From NCBI GenBank assembly GCA_018389105.1, contig JACATO010000980.1, forward strand, positions 124,001 to 188,000: a stretch of 64,000 nt of DNA. The letters are read 5' to 3'. The notes under the pieces were generated by a model, which was given only the letters and a program-made list of their open reading frames with translations, ran no database searches and was not told the DNA's origin. This document shows, piece by piece, positions 36,701 to 51,700 of the stretch. Each line of letters starts with the position of its first letter. Position 1 is the stretch's first letter. The DNA comes from Nautilus pompilius. Lineage: Eukaryota > Mollusca > Cephalopoda > Nautilida > Nautilidae. Both the position numbers and the translations under genes were made by a program.

Positions 36701-39700
36701 CTACTAATGTTTAAAATTGATGTCTTTGTTGCGTATAACATGGAGATGATGCTGTATGTAAAAAGTTATATAGATGCCAGAAAGCTATCTGAAATCATCT
36801 TAAAACTTCTTTGAGGGGGTGGGCTTGGTTGGTTTTCAAATAAGTTTGAGAAAATTTGTATTAAAAAAAAGCAAGTTGTGGAATTCTATCTATCTATATC
36901 CCCTCCCCCTGATCTCTCTCTGTCTATGTGCATGTATTTAAAATTATTTTAATTAAATCTAAAATCCCCTAGATCAGTCACTTTAGAATATGTAGACGCA
37001 GGGTCTTGACAAACTAATAAAAAGAGGCAAGTGACTAAAATTGTCTTTTCGGAAGATACGGAAACATTGTCTGCTAAACAGAGGTGCACGTTCTACCAAA
37101 TGTAAACCTGATTTTTCTGTCATACATAAAGACAAACTTTTTTATATATATTTCAGGTTGCTATAAAGTATATAAAGTTAACGAAAATCAGCAATGAGCA
37201 AGATCTCAGCAGAATACGACGAGAGATTAAGATCATGTCCACACTGAATCATCCAAACATCATCAGTGTTCGAGAAGGTAAGAAAGAAACTTTTCATCAT
37301 ATTGGAAAGATAAAGCAAGTTGTGAATTTTTTTTTAAGTTTCAAAATTCATGCATATTGTTTCAAAAACAATATGGTTTGTACTTTTCTATTCTTAATCA
37401 GTGAATGGTAAAGTTTGTTAAATTCAGATTTCATCTAGTTGTAGCTTCAAGAATTGAATGAAGCTTTGGATAGTATTATTTTAGTTAAAATGAGAGTGTT
37501 ATCCAACCAACTACATGGTTAATACCAATTTAATACTTATTTTATCTTACTGTTTAATCTGAATATGGGAGCTGTAGATATGAGTTTTTAAATCCTGTAT
37601 TTTATGCAGTATAGTGAACATTATGCTTTGTAATAACTGTACAGCTTGTTAATTTTTGTATATTTTGAGATATCGATAAACATTATTCATATTTATGGAG
37701 AAATTGCAAAACTTCCTAAGCGAAAAAATCCTCTTTAATGTCATCACAAAAAAGGAAGGAATAATGTTCCAGAGAATGTACATTTTTTTCCATTAACTCT
37801 TTTACTCACTGAAGCATCCAACACCGCTATCTACAGCTAACCATGAGAATTGATTGTCAGAAGTTTCTCAACCACTTGATTGTTCCAAATTTACTACTAT
37901 TACATAAACAGTAGAACTTTCACATTCTTAGTTATACTTAATCCTAGATCTGTTTAATACATGTATTTTGGATAGAAACATAATACCCGTAATTTTGAAG
38001 AAGTCTAATGGGCAACTAAACCAAACTGGAAAAGTATAGGATAACTTAGATTATAACCAAGGTATTAAGAGGGGTCTGTACTGTGGTAAGTAGATGAGGG
38101 GCTAGTCAGCAACTAAACTCTTTAGCCTTGTGAGTAGATTAAGTCAGTCCTGGACTGGCACTTTAACAGTTAAAACCTGAAATATATGTTAATATTTAGA
38201 CACATTGTCATGAATATTTTATTCTTTCTTTACACATACTTGAGGTCATGTTAGACACCTCATAGTTCAACTATTTTGCTGACCTGGGAAAGTCCAATAT
38301 AAATGTTTTATTTTGTGATTTTCTATTTAATATATTTCAATCATACTATGTCATTTATTACACTAACTATTACATAAATGAATAAAAAAGAGAAGAAAAA
38401 ATAAAGTAAATGCTTTTATATAGTTCATTTGTATTTTATACGCATTCATTTGGTTTGTGTGTATGTTGACAGAAATGTGGAAAGAATTCTTTTAGCATCA
38501 GTAATGATTAAACAAACTATTGATTCACAGTTTGAAAGGAGACCAGATATTTTCACCTTATGTCTGTTAATCCAGGTGTGCTGTGCTTTGTACACAGTAC
38601 AGATAATTTCAGTTACAATGTATACAAGTAACAGTGTTTCCTGTGAGAGATTGATGTGGCTTGGGAATCAAGTACTAAGAGTGATTCTTTCTTTATTTTT
38701 AAATTTCATTTATGTGGACATAAACTCTCACACACTTTACATATGTATAAAATTGTTTTCTAACATTTCCCAGTTGTATCATATCTGTGACACAGCCAAA
38801 GATATAGACAGCATGAACATTAATAATAATTTTTTAAAAGATTAAACTACATTATTAAAATTAACTCTTTACCTAGTACAAATTACATACTTTTGTTGGT
38901 AATTCTGAGTATTAAGGAACCCCTTTCAAATAATAAAGCTATACAATTGAATCTTTCAAATGTAAAAAAAGTGAAGAGACATACTAACAATTTTTCCAAT
39001 CTTCTACAAGTTAGAATGCAATGTTGGGCAAGTATTGCATAATTTTTCAAAATGTCTTCTGAAACATTGTAAAGTCTGAAGGAAAAGTTTGCAATAAATG
39101 TAATATTTATTTTATTTTTTAACTATTTTTTTTTTGTAACTTTAAAAGTATTTTCTTTAACAATATAGAATTTGTCAGTTATGTGGTTTTAGTTGGTAAA
39201 CAATTAAAAGATTAAAGGAAATGGAATTTGGGAGAATAAAACAGTATTTAACTCTAAGGGAAGGTAATGGGTTTATTAAAAATAGTCTAATTTTAAATTA
39301 ATAAGATTGAACTTGGCAAACTAATTTTTGTCTTGTTTGTTGAGGTCTCTCACTAGTGAGCCAGAAGGTGTATGATATCATTCAGCCCTGGTGACTAACC
39401 AGTAGTAGTTTGTTACCCAGGTCACCCAAGCCCAGTTGGGAGGCTCTTGAGCAGTGATCAGAATGCAAGCCAATCAGATTGTCTGCAGAACCTGCACCAA
39501 ATGTATCCAGATAACCCTACTAGAACTCTTCATTTTAAGATGCAGGGTGAGAATCCATTATCTGAAATCCTTGAGGCTGAATGTGTTTCAGATTTTGGAA
39601 TATAGATATACCGGAATAATTTGATAGCTAAACCACTTGGGAATGGAAGGGGGGCACAAGTTCGTTTGCAACATCATAACTGCATATGGGTACATATAGC

Positions 39701-42700
39701 CTACAGGCAGTTTTATGCAATATTTTAAAATCATTTTGTGCATGAAACCATAAAAAAGATGTACATTTAACCATCAGAAAGGTAAGCTATCACTACGGTA
39801 GGCCTACTGGTACCATTAGGGGTATTTGCAGGCCTTTTTGACATTTTCAAAGTGTATTCACACCAATAACAAAGCACAGAAAAAAAGCACACAAGTTACA
39901 GTAAGTAATGTACATATGTCAAGCATGTCAGGATCTACGTGTCACCCAGGAGCCTTCTGGAATTTTCCACTGAAGGCACTCCAAAAATATTTGGATAAAG
40001 GATTCTCGACCTGTATTGGTGGTATGCTAGGGAGCCATGCGGTGGTCTGATAGGGATTCGAACTTGGGCCCTCAACCTAGCAGTCCATTAATTTAGCTGC
40101 TGGCTCTTGGAACCTATGATGATTGATCTAAGTTGATAATAACCTATACATTATAGGATATACATCTACATTTTTTATAAAGTTTTAATAAAAACACCTA
40201 ATTTACTCCTTAAATAAAAAAAATATTCATATTTGATTTAGTAATTCACTTATATAATTAATTTTAAGTTAACAAAGCCTCAATATTTTTCAAATCTGTA
40301 TGAGTGCTCTCTTGTCAAGAAGACAAGTTTGTGTAGGTCATAGCTTTGCTGTATGTGTTCAGATAGGTTTCTACTTTCGTTTTAAGAGCTTTCAGGATAC
40401 AAGATAGTGACAACCCAAGCAGTGATAAGAATATTTAATTATATGAACTTGAGTTGAGATTAATCATTTTAGCATCAAATTAAGTTAAACTGTAGCTTTT
40501 TTAAAGAATTGTATGATTGGATAAAGTCCATGGGTCTTAGCAAATAAGATTCCAAAGTCTAAGCTGAGCATTGTTGAGAAAATGAATGCAAGCTGCTAGC
40601 AAATCCGGTTATCTGAGGTCACAGCCCAAGAGAATTTGTGTAGTAGCCTGAATAATAGACAAGTGAAAACCAAAGGGGGTATGCACAAATATACTAGCAA
40701 ACTGTTAGCTATTCCTGTTTTAATTTGTGACCAGCATCTTTAAGGGCCAAGACCAGGAAACAGCATGTTTTTTTCTTTTCTCTTTGCATCATTTGGATTA
40801 AAATGTTTTACTTTTTGGTGAAGCAAAACAATAAGTTCACTACATAAGATTTATGATTTAGTTGAATATCTTTTTCTTTTAAAACTCTTCCTTTATCTTG
40901 TTACCTTTAGGAAAATATTTATAGACCTTTGATATTATTGATAACTTGCATTATTTTTAACAGCAATTGAATATTTGAACTACTTTCCTATTCATATACC
41001 TGCTGCCTGGTTGATTTCTTTTGTATCTGCCTCTATATCAATTGACGTCAAACATTCCAAGCATACCACAAACAAAAGATAACCAGCCACCCACCCACTC
41101 ACATTGGGCCGTGCAGATTGCTTCTTAAGGGATCTATATTTAAAGGTGCTAACAGAGTAGATATAAAAATGTTTGGTATTAAAAAATCTATTCTTAATCC
41201 TAATTTTTATTTAGTTTTCTTATTTATCATGCAAGTTTTAGCTTATTTTATTTAATAATAAATTTGGCTGCTATAATCAGCTTTTAAGTCTCTTTTTTTC
41301 TCTCCGAAGCCGGGTTCGAGAATTTTAACTCGATTCCCTTTCTTATCCAAACTACTGCTAAAAATTGAAAGAACCTTAGTTTGTACAGAACTGAGCTATT
41401 TTGTTTTTTCTTCTCCCCGAAGGCTTCCTCCTTTTAATGATAAAATGGATTTCTTGTATATTAGAAATTACTGTTGTTGTTTGTTTTTTAAGTAGAGAGA
41501 TATGCAAATAATCTACTATAGATTTACCTGCAACTGGATCAAAATGCATTAGATGTAAAGAAATTTAATTTTTGCTGCAGTTTTAGGTTTTTCTTCTGCT
41601 TTTAGCCTAGTTTGAATTCTTGTCTCTGCTTCGCTAGACACATGCAAGGATTTAATCTTGATTTGGTCATGGAGAAGGCTTTTTTCTGACTGACTTTATA
41701 TATAATTAATCATCTTTGAGATGCTCACATAAGTAAGATTTTGCCTGTTTCAGCAACCGGGGTTTCTTTGGTATGGTTTGGAAAGTTTGGGTCTGCATCT
41801 TCAGCATCAATCTTATTCCACGGACCTTTTTCTTACAAGCCCTTGAGACCCAACATTCTGATGGAGCTTTTGTTTTACAAGAACAAACAGATTGTGGGGG
41901 GGGCAGTAACAGTTGCAAAACAGCATAGACAATTACTTATAGCAAAAGGGGGGAATTACCACGTCCAGGAATCACTGCTGTTTGCTGCTGTCAGTAACAG
42001 CTACCACCACAATTTTAAACCAGCAACATCTCTGTGAATGCTTCAAACAAAAGAAAGGATTCACATTATATATATATAACTATACATATTTTGTGTTTGG
42101 TACTTTTAAAAACCTTGTGAAGAAATAAAATACGAGTTCATAAAAACTAAAGTAAAAGTCTTATCCTCCGCTAATTTGAGAGAAATTACAGATTTAGCAA
42201 AATACATCAGTCCTTGTGTTAGATGTAGGAAGATAAATTCATTTTTTAAAAATATTTTCTTGTAAAAAAATTTGTTTCGTTATAAAACTTGGATGTTTGT
42301 TCACTATTAAAATCTTTTAATGACATAATAAAATGATATTGACTTCTTATGGTTATAAACAGTTTCAGCAGCATTCTGTTAAGTTGTTTGTTTTTGTCTC
42401 ATTTATAATTCCAAATAGTGTTCTTCTCATGTAAAGGGATGCCTGATCAAATTTAGAGGATGGATTATCTTAATTGCATTTGAGATAAATTACTGGGCAT
42501 TTAATGAGAAATCAATGCATTTTGTTTTAAATCTCAATTCATATTGGTTTGCATTTAAGAGAAAAGACCAGATAAATGTTAAAAGGTTTCAAAACAGATA
42601 AGAAGAATAGAGAGAGACTACAGAAAGGTTTGTTGTTAGTGTGACACGAACAAGCTCTCTCTCAACCAGTCAGACAAGTGAGAACACTTAGTACCATTTA

Positions 42701-45700
42701 AATCAACAGAATGCATGTTTAAAAAGCAATTTAAGAAAAAAATTGCCAAAATGGTTTGAGAAATTAGCTGTATTATTTTAGTGTGATAAGATATTCCTTC
42801 CTGTTGCTATCATTTGTAGGGGAGTGATAATTGTTTTAAGGGCTTGCTGCAGTCCCTTACATGTTGGACCTGCTTTTCCTTTTGCATAGGTATCTAACAT
42901 TGATAGAAGAAAACAGGAAAGCTATCTCGTGTTTTTGAATGGTGTATTGTTTTCATTTTTGGAGATTTTTTGGGCTTGCAGTTGTTGGTATTCTAAATAT
43001 TTCTAGAGAAAGACTGGTGTGTTTTGAAAAAAGGAAAATTTATGATGACCTGAAATCACTCTGGTAATGTGATTTTTCAATGAATTAGTTTTCGAGGTAG
43101 TCGTTCATATTTATTCATTCACTAACACTTGATATGGGCTTCCTTTCTCTTCTTTCTCTCATTCTGTGCAGCACTTGAATGAGACGGGTTACTTTTGTCA
43201 GGAGATCGACATTGTGGAAAAAATAGCTGATTAGGCAAAATGAATGAACAAACCCCATGGCGCATGGTCATGTTATGTTGTTCCTGTAGTGATGCTGTTA
43301 AATTCTCATGAGCAGACAGTACCGCCATCTCTACTTTAGGAGTGATTTTGTTAGACTCTCGTGAGCTTAAGGAAATTACCTTAAAAATCCTTTATTTTAA
43401 AATTTTGTCTTTGATTTGTTTCACAGGATAAAAATAACAAAACTTAACCATTTAATGATTAGTTTGACATTACCTAACTTACTGAATGCAACTAATTTTT
43501 AATTAGAAAAATTAGTACATTTTCTAATCAGATTAGATTAAAATTTAGGGCTTGATGGAGATGTCTGCTCTTGGTATTCCTGTTATGCAAAAACTCAATC
43601 ACAGCAGCAGTTTCCTAAATTATTACCAGAACTGTTGACTATGCAATTAATCTTAAAGATAACTGCAGTAATGGCAATTTATAATTAGCCTGAAGATGTT
43701 TCAAAAGCAGTTTGACACAAATTTTTTTAAAAATTTGTTAGTGAACTCTCTTTTTAACTAAAAAAAAAAATTTTTTTTTTCACGTTTTTAAGAAACTACA
43801 AAAAAATTTTTCAGTAACTTTGCTTTAGCTTTGTTGAGCTGAACTTAACCCTTTGCTGTAATTTATATCAACCACCCACATTTTGATCCCTCTGGTTTTA
43901 GGATGGCTTATGACCCTTTGTAGAAACGATGACACGGTAATTTTCTGTATAAATACATATCAGTTATTAAGATCACTACATCAGCCTGAGGAAAACCTGC
44001 CAACTCAGATGCAACTGGGTACATTGGTGGACTAAGGTTGAGGGCCCGAGTCAAAATCCCATTTGGAATCAGCTTGGTTTGGTGTACTACCCGTCTCAGA
44101 CATTTTCTTCTCACTCTTCTTCACCAGCCGGCTATGTGGGTTTTCTTTCACGCACACAAAATGAAGAGTTCCATGGGTACTTTTCCTACATCATAACTCC
44201 TGACTCTCTTAACAATGCCTATCAATGACAGACATGATAACTGCAGTAGGATAAAGCTTTTTTATTGTTAGCAACTGTGAGCAGTGCAAAGCAAAATGGC
44301 CTCTACATTGAACAAAAACTAGGAAGAGATCAAAAAAATTTTTTATACTTTGTTTTCCCATCTAACTTTTTGAAGTTTATCTATTAAATTTGATTATCTG
44401 ATTTATTTACCTGTTTTTGTTATTTTCATTTGGATTAAGGAGTTTTTTGAGGTAGAAAAATATATTTCAAATTCTTTATTTTTTTAATATTTTCACAAGA
44501 TTCATAAATGGATCTCTAGTTGATTCAGAGAAGCTTAATTTCTGCAGGTTTTATCATTTTTGGCATCCAAAACTTTCTTGTGTTTTAGCTCAAATGCCCT
44601 CAACTTTGGATTGCAATCTCACCATAGATAAAATGTAATGATTCATATGATTTCAGAAATTAAAAAAATATGGAAGTTACTCAATTCTGTGAATAGTTAG
44701 AGAAAACTGCAAGAATGCTTTTGTGTATTCATTGACTTTATCTGTGTAACAATATAAATAAGTTGTGAACCTACTGGTTTTCTTTTAAGTTGGTTTGAAA
44801 TATCATATTTATTACCCAGAAGATTCCTTAAACTAAATGTAAATCCATATTTTTAGACTGAACAGAGCTTGAGTTTGCGTGTTATTTACAGGAGTTCTAT
44901 AAAATGTACTCAATAGTAATAATGATTATGTTTGTAGTTTTAAATTTTGATTTTTATTGTAAAATTTGGATAATCTTACCTTTCATAAAGCTGATGTGAT
45001 CAAATATCTGATTTAAACATTTTTTTTAAAAATCAGCAACAGCTATGCTTTTCCTACAACCTCAGTCTATATTGTAGATATTTCAGTTGATTGAAGACAA
45101 AAAGTCCATCTAGAAAACAAATTTGTGTTATTGGAACTGTTTCTCAGTTAGACATAGGCTTTTACCATATCTTACATCCTGGCCAGTTTGAAATGCTGTC
45201 CTGGTTTTTTGAAAATCTGGAAAAATTTTCTTTCTTATGATTTTTATCCTGGTTTGACAGCAAAGACACAAGGCAGTGATACTAGTTAGTCTTTAACTAG
45301 CGCTTTATGAAACTCTCTTACTATTTGAAAAAAGGAGGAAGCCGTGTGGGTTTTCCGGCCTTTTCTAATTTAAAAGTGACAGCGCACGTGTGCGGGACTG
45401 TTGGAATTTCGCCATATTTTGCGGTTTTTGCCCATTTCACAACTTCACTTTGACATGGATTTTAAAATTGTTATTTTTACATTTTTACGATGCCAAAAAG
45501 AGCGTTTAGTACCCAACCCACACGCTGCAGCTCTTTCAGACCTTGCGTGATACTCCCATTGGTCCCGGTTTCAACTTTGAGAATTATGGTAAACCTAGTT
45601 AGACATATTTATTGTTGCAGGCTTTGTAGCTAGTTATGTATGAAAATTTGCACAGATGATTGGTGGTGAGTCATTACAAAGGACAACAAATAGTCATCAG

Positions 45701-48700
45701 ACGTATATTATTTATAAATTGTATGTGTATTTGTTCTATGTTTGGCATCTCTTCATAGAAAAATGTGCTTTCGATTGACAATTGTTTAAGTTTTACTGAA
45801 GAAAGAGAATGTGATGCTCTAAAGCTTAGTGCATGAATAGTACAGTATGTATTATGTGTTGGTGCTGAGGTGACTGTTCTGTGTACAGAATACTATGACT
45901 TTTGGCTCAATGGTACACCCACACACCCACACCCCCTGGAATCCACAAATAGCAGCCTTGTTCTGGAGTATGTATCACTACCATGGACCTTTAGCTGTCA
46001 GCTAACTAGCTCATTAAAATGATAGATTATCTGAATAGCGCAGCATAACTTAGTACTAACTGTATACGCAAGACTGAGACTACTGGTTCTGAAATTAAGG
46101 AATTGTGTGTTGTACCTTATGTTAACTGCAGTTTTGTAGATAAGTTAGGAAGTTTACTGTTTATATAGAATCCCTGTGTAAGAGAGAGAAATAATCAAAC
46201 TCCATTGCTTAAATTAAAAAATATAGTAAATCAGAATCTATTTTTAAAAGTTATCAAACTTTTAAAACAGTAGAAGATCATAGGGAAAGTTACTTTGTTT
46301 CAAGAAATGTTACAATAACAAGTAGATATGCTAACTGTATGTTGCATACATCTTTGAACAGTTTTCCTCAAGATTACTTTCAAATGTGAATTTCCTAAGA
46401 TGTTTCCCTTTAAAACTACCCTAAAACAAATCAATAGCTAGCTGTATGTTAGGGTAATGACAAAAAAAAAAAAAGTTATTACCCTGCAGAAGGATTCAAT
46501 GAACTTTTTTGGTACGAATTAAAAATATGCTGATCATTCTTCTGAATTTTGAAAAAAGTCCCCCCAGGGTCAGACTTAAAGTTTTTAATATAGTGTCCCT
46601 TTTTAAAATTTATCCAAAACATGAGAGTGATTTGATTTAAAGATTTAAAAACAAAGTAAAAGAAAAATCAAAAAAAGACTTTATTTCTTTTTTAAAAAGT
46701 AACAAATCGTACAATACTACTTATTAAAATAATTAAAGGTGTTTTTTTAAACAAATTTTATATTTAAATACTTATCAATTTTACAAGTTTCCCTTAATTC
46801 TTCCATTAGTTTAATTCCCCTTTCAGCAATAATATTTGATCGCGGTATATCAATGACAGAATTTTCTTGGGACCAGTGAGTTTTGAAGCATTTTTCAGCA
46901 GTTCTGCACTTAGTTTCTTTAATATTTGACAGGAGTTTGTCATATATTTCATTCTTAAATTTTTGGTTAGAAAACCATACTTCCTGCCAACCAGAAGCTA
47001 TGAAAGTAACTGGTTTTTCAAGTATTGCTCTCCAGTTGGGTAACAGAAAATAAGCAATAAGGGAATAAATTGCTCTGGAATTCCATCGAGCACTATGAAT
47101 TGATGGTAGAGATCGCCAAATTATTTTCGGTAATTTGCGATTTTCCTTATATTGTTGAAATGCAAAGCATAGAATATAATGGAACCTGAAATCATCTCTC
47201 CATCCAGGATTTTCCACAACGGGCATCTCTACCTCCGGAGTATACGATTCTTTTAAGACCTCATACCCTTCAGTTATTTCATCTATAAATATATAATTCA
47301 AATTAGGACCTGTGGTATGCTTATCAAGATAGAAGTCAGAAACATGTTTTAATATTCTGTCCAAAACGTGGTGTTGGCAACCTATGTACTGAGGTACATT
47401 TAGACCCATTTGTAACATTTTTTGCTGTATTCTAACTACAACCCCATTAATATGGCCAGTATTTACAGCAGTAGTATCACAAATGATCATTTTGATGCTA
47501 GACCATGCATCATTGTCGTCAAGAATACTAACAATTCCTTTAAATATACTTTCGGCTGAACCACTTTCACATCTGACAACCCCTAATTTAATTTTTTTCG
47601 TGGGACTTTGAAGGCATACAACTTGATACTCTTCTCCATGCTTTACTTTTCCTTTTTCTCCTGGTAACCTTTTTCCATCAAAATGCAATCAGTAATCTTT
47701 CTCTTCTCTAAGAAGATTTTTTATTTTCAACTTTTGCTCTTCCCCACATCTAATCAATCATACGTTTGAATATTCCAGACTGAGGAGTTGGCAGATTTAT
47801 CCCCTCTTTTGCAAGATTTAAACAAACTTTTGATGCTGTATGAGTAGAAAGTGATAGTTCAGTAACTAATTTGATAGGCAGAGACGTAGAAAATTTTTGC
47901 TTTGCTTTAGGGGAAGATTCATAGATGCTTTCATTAGAACTGGTATCGGAATTGGTGGTTGAACTACTTGATTTGTCATCTTTTATATCATCTTGTGGCA
48001 CAGTTTTATTGTCTTTTTGAGTGCATCTCTGTCTTTTTGATGGATGAATTGAGGAAATTGGAGCTGGTTTATGAGTTGCGTAGCCTATTTTTCCTTCAGA
48101 TTCAATCTGTTTTTCATAAAGTTTCTTGTCGTCTTCACACAACCATTGTCCTTCTGGCTTTGTAATGTCAAATACAGTATCTAATTTTTTAAAAATTCTT
48201 CTTTTGGACATCTTTGATTTTTTTTCATATTCTAATATTAGTTTATTAATACGAGCAATGATTGCCTGCTCACTGAGTTTGGGAAAACTCATCTTCTTCC
48301 ATAGATTAATTAATTCTTCATGAATAATTTTAATTCTCTTTTGTTTTCATTTTTCATTATCAAGTAGTGTATGGTAACATCCTAAAACATCTTTTTTTAA
48401 AGGTAACCTAACGTAATCTTTGAAATTTTCAATTCTTGGCAAATTTCTTTTATTTCTTTTAGTCGTACTTGGCAAATTTTTGGCCCAAATTTTAGCATTT
48501 TTGTCTATTGTATCACTTGACTTAAAATCAGCCATTAGACTAAACTTTATTATAGGAGTTAATCTGAAAAAGAAAAGGAAAAATAATAAAAAAAATTATT
48601 AACTTTATAAAAAGTAAAATTTAAAAATAGGAGAAATTTAAATATAATGCATTTTTTTTCAAGTTAATTCAATATATAAACAACCAAATTTTCAACACTG

Positions 48701-51700
48701 AAGCACACGTCGCACATCCACCTCTCACGACAGCCACTTCAACACTGTTTTCTAATTTCCGCACGCTGATTTTTCTTTCACCCTGAAATCACATGATTTA
48801 CCAAAATCGCTATTTCTTAGCATCTTGCAACCCTAGAGTTAGGTAGAGGGCAAAGAACAGAAGCGACCCAAACAATGCATCAGTTATGAATAAATTTGTA
48901 TGAGAATGCCAATACATCAATATTTATGAAATTTGCCCTATTAGAGCGTAAAACGAAAATTTTTATTTGGCAGCCCTGGGGCAACTTTTTTCGCATAAAT
49001 CAAAAACGAGCTTTATATTAATGTTCTATATGCAAAAGTTCACCCCGTGTCATAGCAGGAATTTGATATTTAAAAATAAGTTCTGTAGTCATCACCCTAC
49101 TGTATGTGTTTTACCTGGCTTTGAACGTGTTGTTTGTAGTGTTCACTTTCAGAGACTAATTCGAACTAGATTAAGATATCCAATTAATCAGTGATGCCTC
49201 CTGTTTATTTTATACATTTTATCCTGACATTTTTGCAGTGACTCTCTTAATAGATATGCTGATGGTACCAGTAAGTGAGCCTCTGAGACTGGGTGGACTA
49301 CAACTAACAAACTGTTCAAATGCTTGATGTTTGGATACGGATGTCACCAAAACACTGACCAAAGGATAATCTTTTCACTCTCAGTTTTTATTCTCAGAAA
49401 AAAATGCTTGTTGTATGCATATATTTATGTTATGGCTTAACTAAGTAGTAACTGCTGGAGATTAAGCTAACTATCAGCTTTCAGTGTTCATATACTGTGA
49501 CATTATAATTTGTTCTGTTTTTAAAAGTACAATCTTCCAGAAAAGTTGTCCATTGGGTTGAATGTTAACAGTCCAGAATTCTAGAAAAATTCTTTCAGCC
49601 TACATTTTCTGTCATAGCTTTAGAAAATCTTGGGTAATGCGTTAGTGACAATGCATTTACATCTGATGGATGTATAAATACAATCTATTTAAAAGCTACC
49701 TTATATCAGTTAATGATACTTGCAGAAATTATTAACGAAGAAAATCTAAAAGTCTGATTTGTCAGATGTCTGTCTGTGAACAGAAACAACTGGCTGGCGA
49801 AATTAAAGTCCGTAAATGATTTTTAAATCTTATTTTTTATCAGACCCAGACCAAAGTAGTGTCAGTGATTAGAGAGACGTGTTTTTGTTAAATGCTGTTT
49901 TCTTAAAGTTGGGCCAATATTAAAATTTTTTAGCAAAGAAGATTGTATTATAATTCTTACTAGTCTTCCCAAAAGGTGGGGTGAAACATTAGAGGTTAAG
50001 AGCATATATATATATATATATGCAAAGAGCTGCACCTGATAAAATATATACCAAATGATCAGTGCGGCTTACTGATAAGCTCAACTAGAATTTGTCATCT
50101 TTTATAAGACACAATTGGCAGCTTCTGGCAAGTTTCTTAGAGGTACGTCTCTTCTGTAAACTCAGAAATATCAGGTAGGTGAGTGTGGAATTGGGATGAG
50201 GCAGCTGTTTTTGTTAAAACATTTCTTTGTGCATAGGTGGGTGATTAACCTTTAGTTTGTTCTGCTGTTACTATGGGTCCAGTTAGTAATTTTTCTGTTT
50301 CGCCCTGCTTATCTGCATGAGGCCATTCATTACAAAAGATGAAATTATCACTCTGCATGTTAAAACTGTTTTAAGCAAGCAAATAAGAATGGTTCCAGAG
50401 GTGAATGTGGGCTTTTATTGACTATTGAAGATTATAGATATTCCCTTTCACCGGCACACAAACATTCAAAGTTACGGAGCTCTCAAAAAAAATTTTTTTT
50501 TTCTTTCTTTTTTTGAAGTGGATGATAATTTGATCTTTCATTGATAATTAAGCCTATGATTCTGGTTGTTTTTTAGCACCTAGTCTATGCACGGCCGGCC
50601 AGGTAGGGAGGGAGGGGAATCGTTGTGAGAGGTTTGGTGGAGACTTCCACCTCCATCTCTCTCTTGTTGTAGCAGAAATTAAACTTTAACCAAAAGAAAA
50701 TGACAGCGATCTTCTTGTTGATCAGACTGGTATCTAATCTGGCTTGCTTATACTCGGTATCATGTTGAGATGTAAAAGCAAATACGTTATGTTTTTATAA
50801 GAGTTTTATTTTGAGATCTGATTTTTACCCAGTTTTATTTTGAGCTCCTGTGTAAGCTTTGTTGGTATCATTGCAACGGGTTTCCTGAGTGAGAGAGAGG
50901 TCATGGGTAAAGGAAGAACGGCAATTCGTGCTTTAATGTTAGGCACAATACCGAACTATTGTTGTACAAGCAGTGTGTGGGCATTTGATATGCTAGTTGC
51001 TGTTTTATCCGTCCCTTTTCTAGCTTTTCATCTGGCCTAACCTCACATGCGATGTTCTTTGCACACTGCAGGCTGATACGAGGATAACCTATTACATTTT
51101 AAAGTTGTGTGTTTTGTTTTAAACTACGCACACTTTCAGTAAAGCCCTTAAAATTTTTTTTCAATATTTCAAAGCTATGAAAAATCTTCTCTCTCAAAGC
51201 TTGAATATCCTAAATAGATGTGATGTATGAAATATCATCTGAATTTTCTTCCTGGTCTAAAGTGTCTGCGTCAGCATTAATTTAAGCACTTTCCTAGTAT
51301 CTCTCCGATTCATTATGCTGCAGCTGCTAACCAACCAGCTAACGTGTCATTCAAGGAATATTCTTAATTTGGTCTGCTTGATTAATCAACTTTTCCAGGG
51401 AGCACCTGTCAGTTCGGATGTAATTAAAGATATTTTTGGAGGAGAGAATACCTAATTAATCAAAATCAGGGCACAGAAGGAATAAAAATAATAAATAGAA
51501 ATATGTTGGGGTGGTAAAATATTAACTTTTTTATGTTAGTTCTGTGTATACTATACTTCTTACAAGCTTTTAGAAAAGTCTTTCCTAATTAACACTAAAA
51601 GTAGCCTACTACCGAATCTTAATTTGAACCCATCAGATCTTTTACTGTTTCTTTGTTTTGGTTTTTAACCAAAATTTTCTTACTACAGCACATGATCTCT

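Larger units (their letters stand above)
24738..37156 (+). other. NUAK1: NUAK1 intron 1 (12.4 kb)
   Basis: GC-rich for the first 700 bp, including the GACA/GGCA satellite, then AT-rich. A CA-rich tract lies at 29341-29390 and TC runs near 30012 and 35963. Otherwise I find no exon, RNA gene or transposon with definable ends from 25.5 to 37.1 kb. Confidence 0.75.

Noticed and set aside
38429-38845. 138-codon plus-strand frame in NUAK1 intron 2
   Set aside because: AT-rich hydrophobic and Ile/Ser-rich translation without domain, splice context or resemblance to any protein I know; likely chance.
41741-42037. 98-codon plus-strand frame
   Set aside because: No recognisable motif, and it runs through a G homopolymer; no evidence of constraint.
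43755-43786. A-run followed by T-run palindrome
   Set aside because: Simple homopolymer tracts, common in AT-rich introns.
45380-45395. CACGTG-containing near-palindrome in NUAK1 intron 2
   Set aside because: A single E-box in intron sequence has no supporting context.
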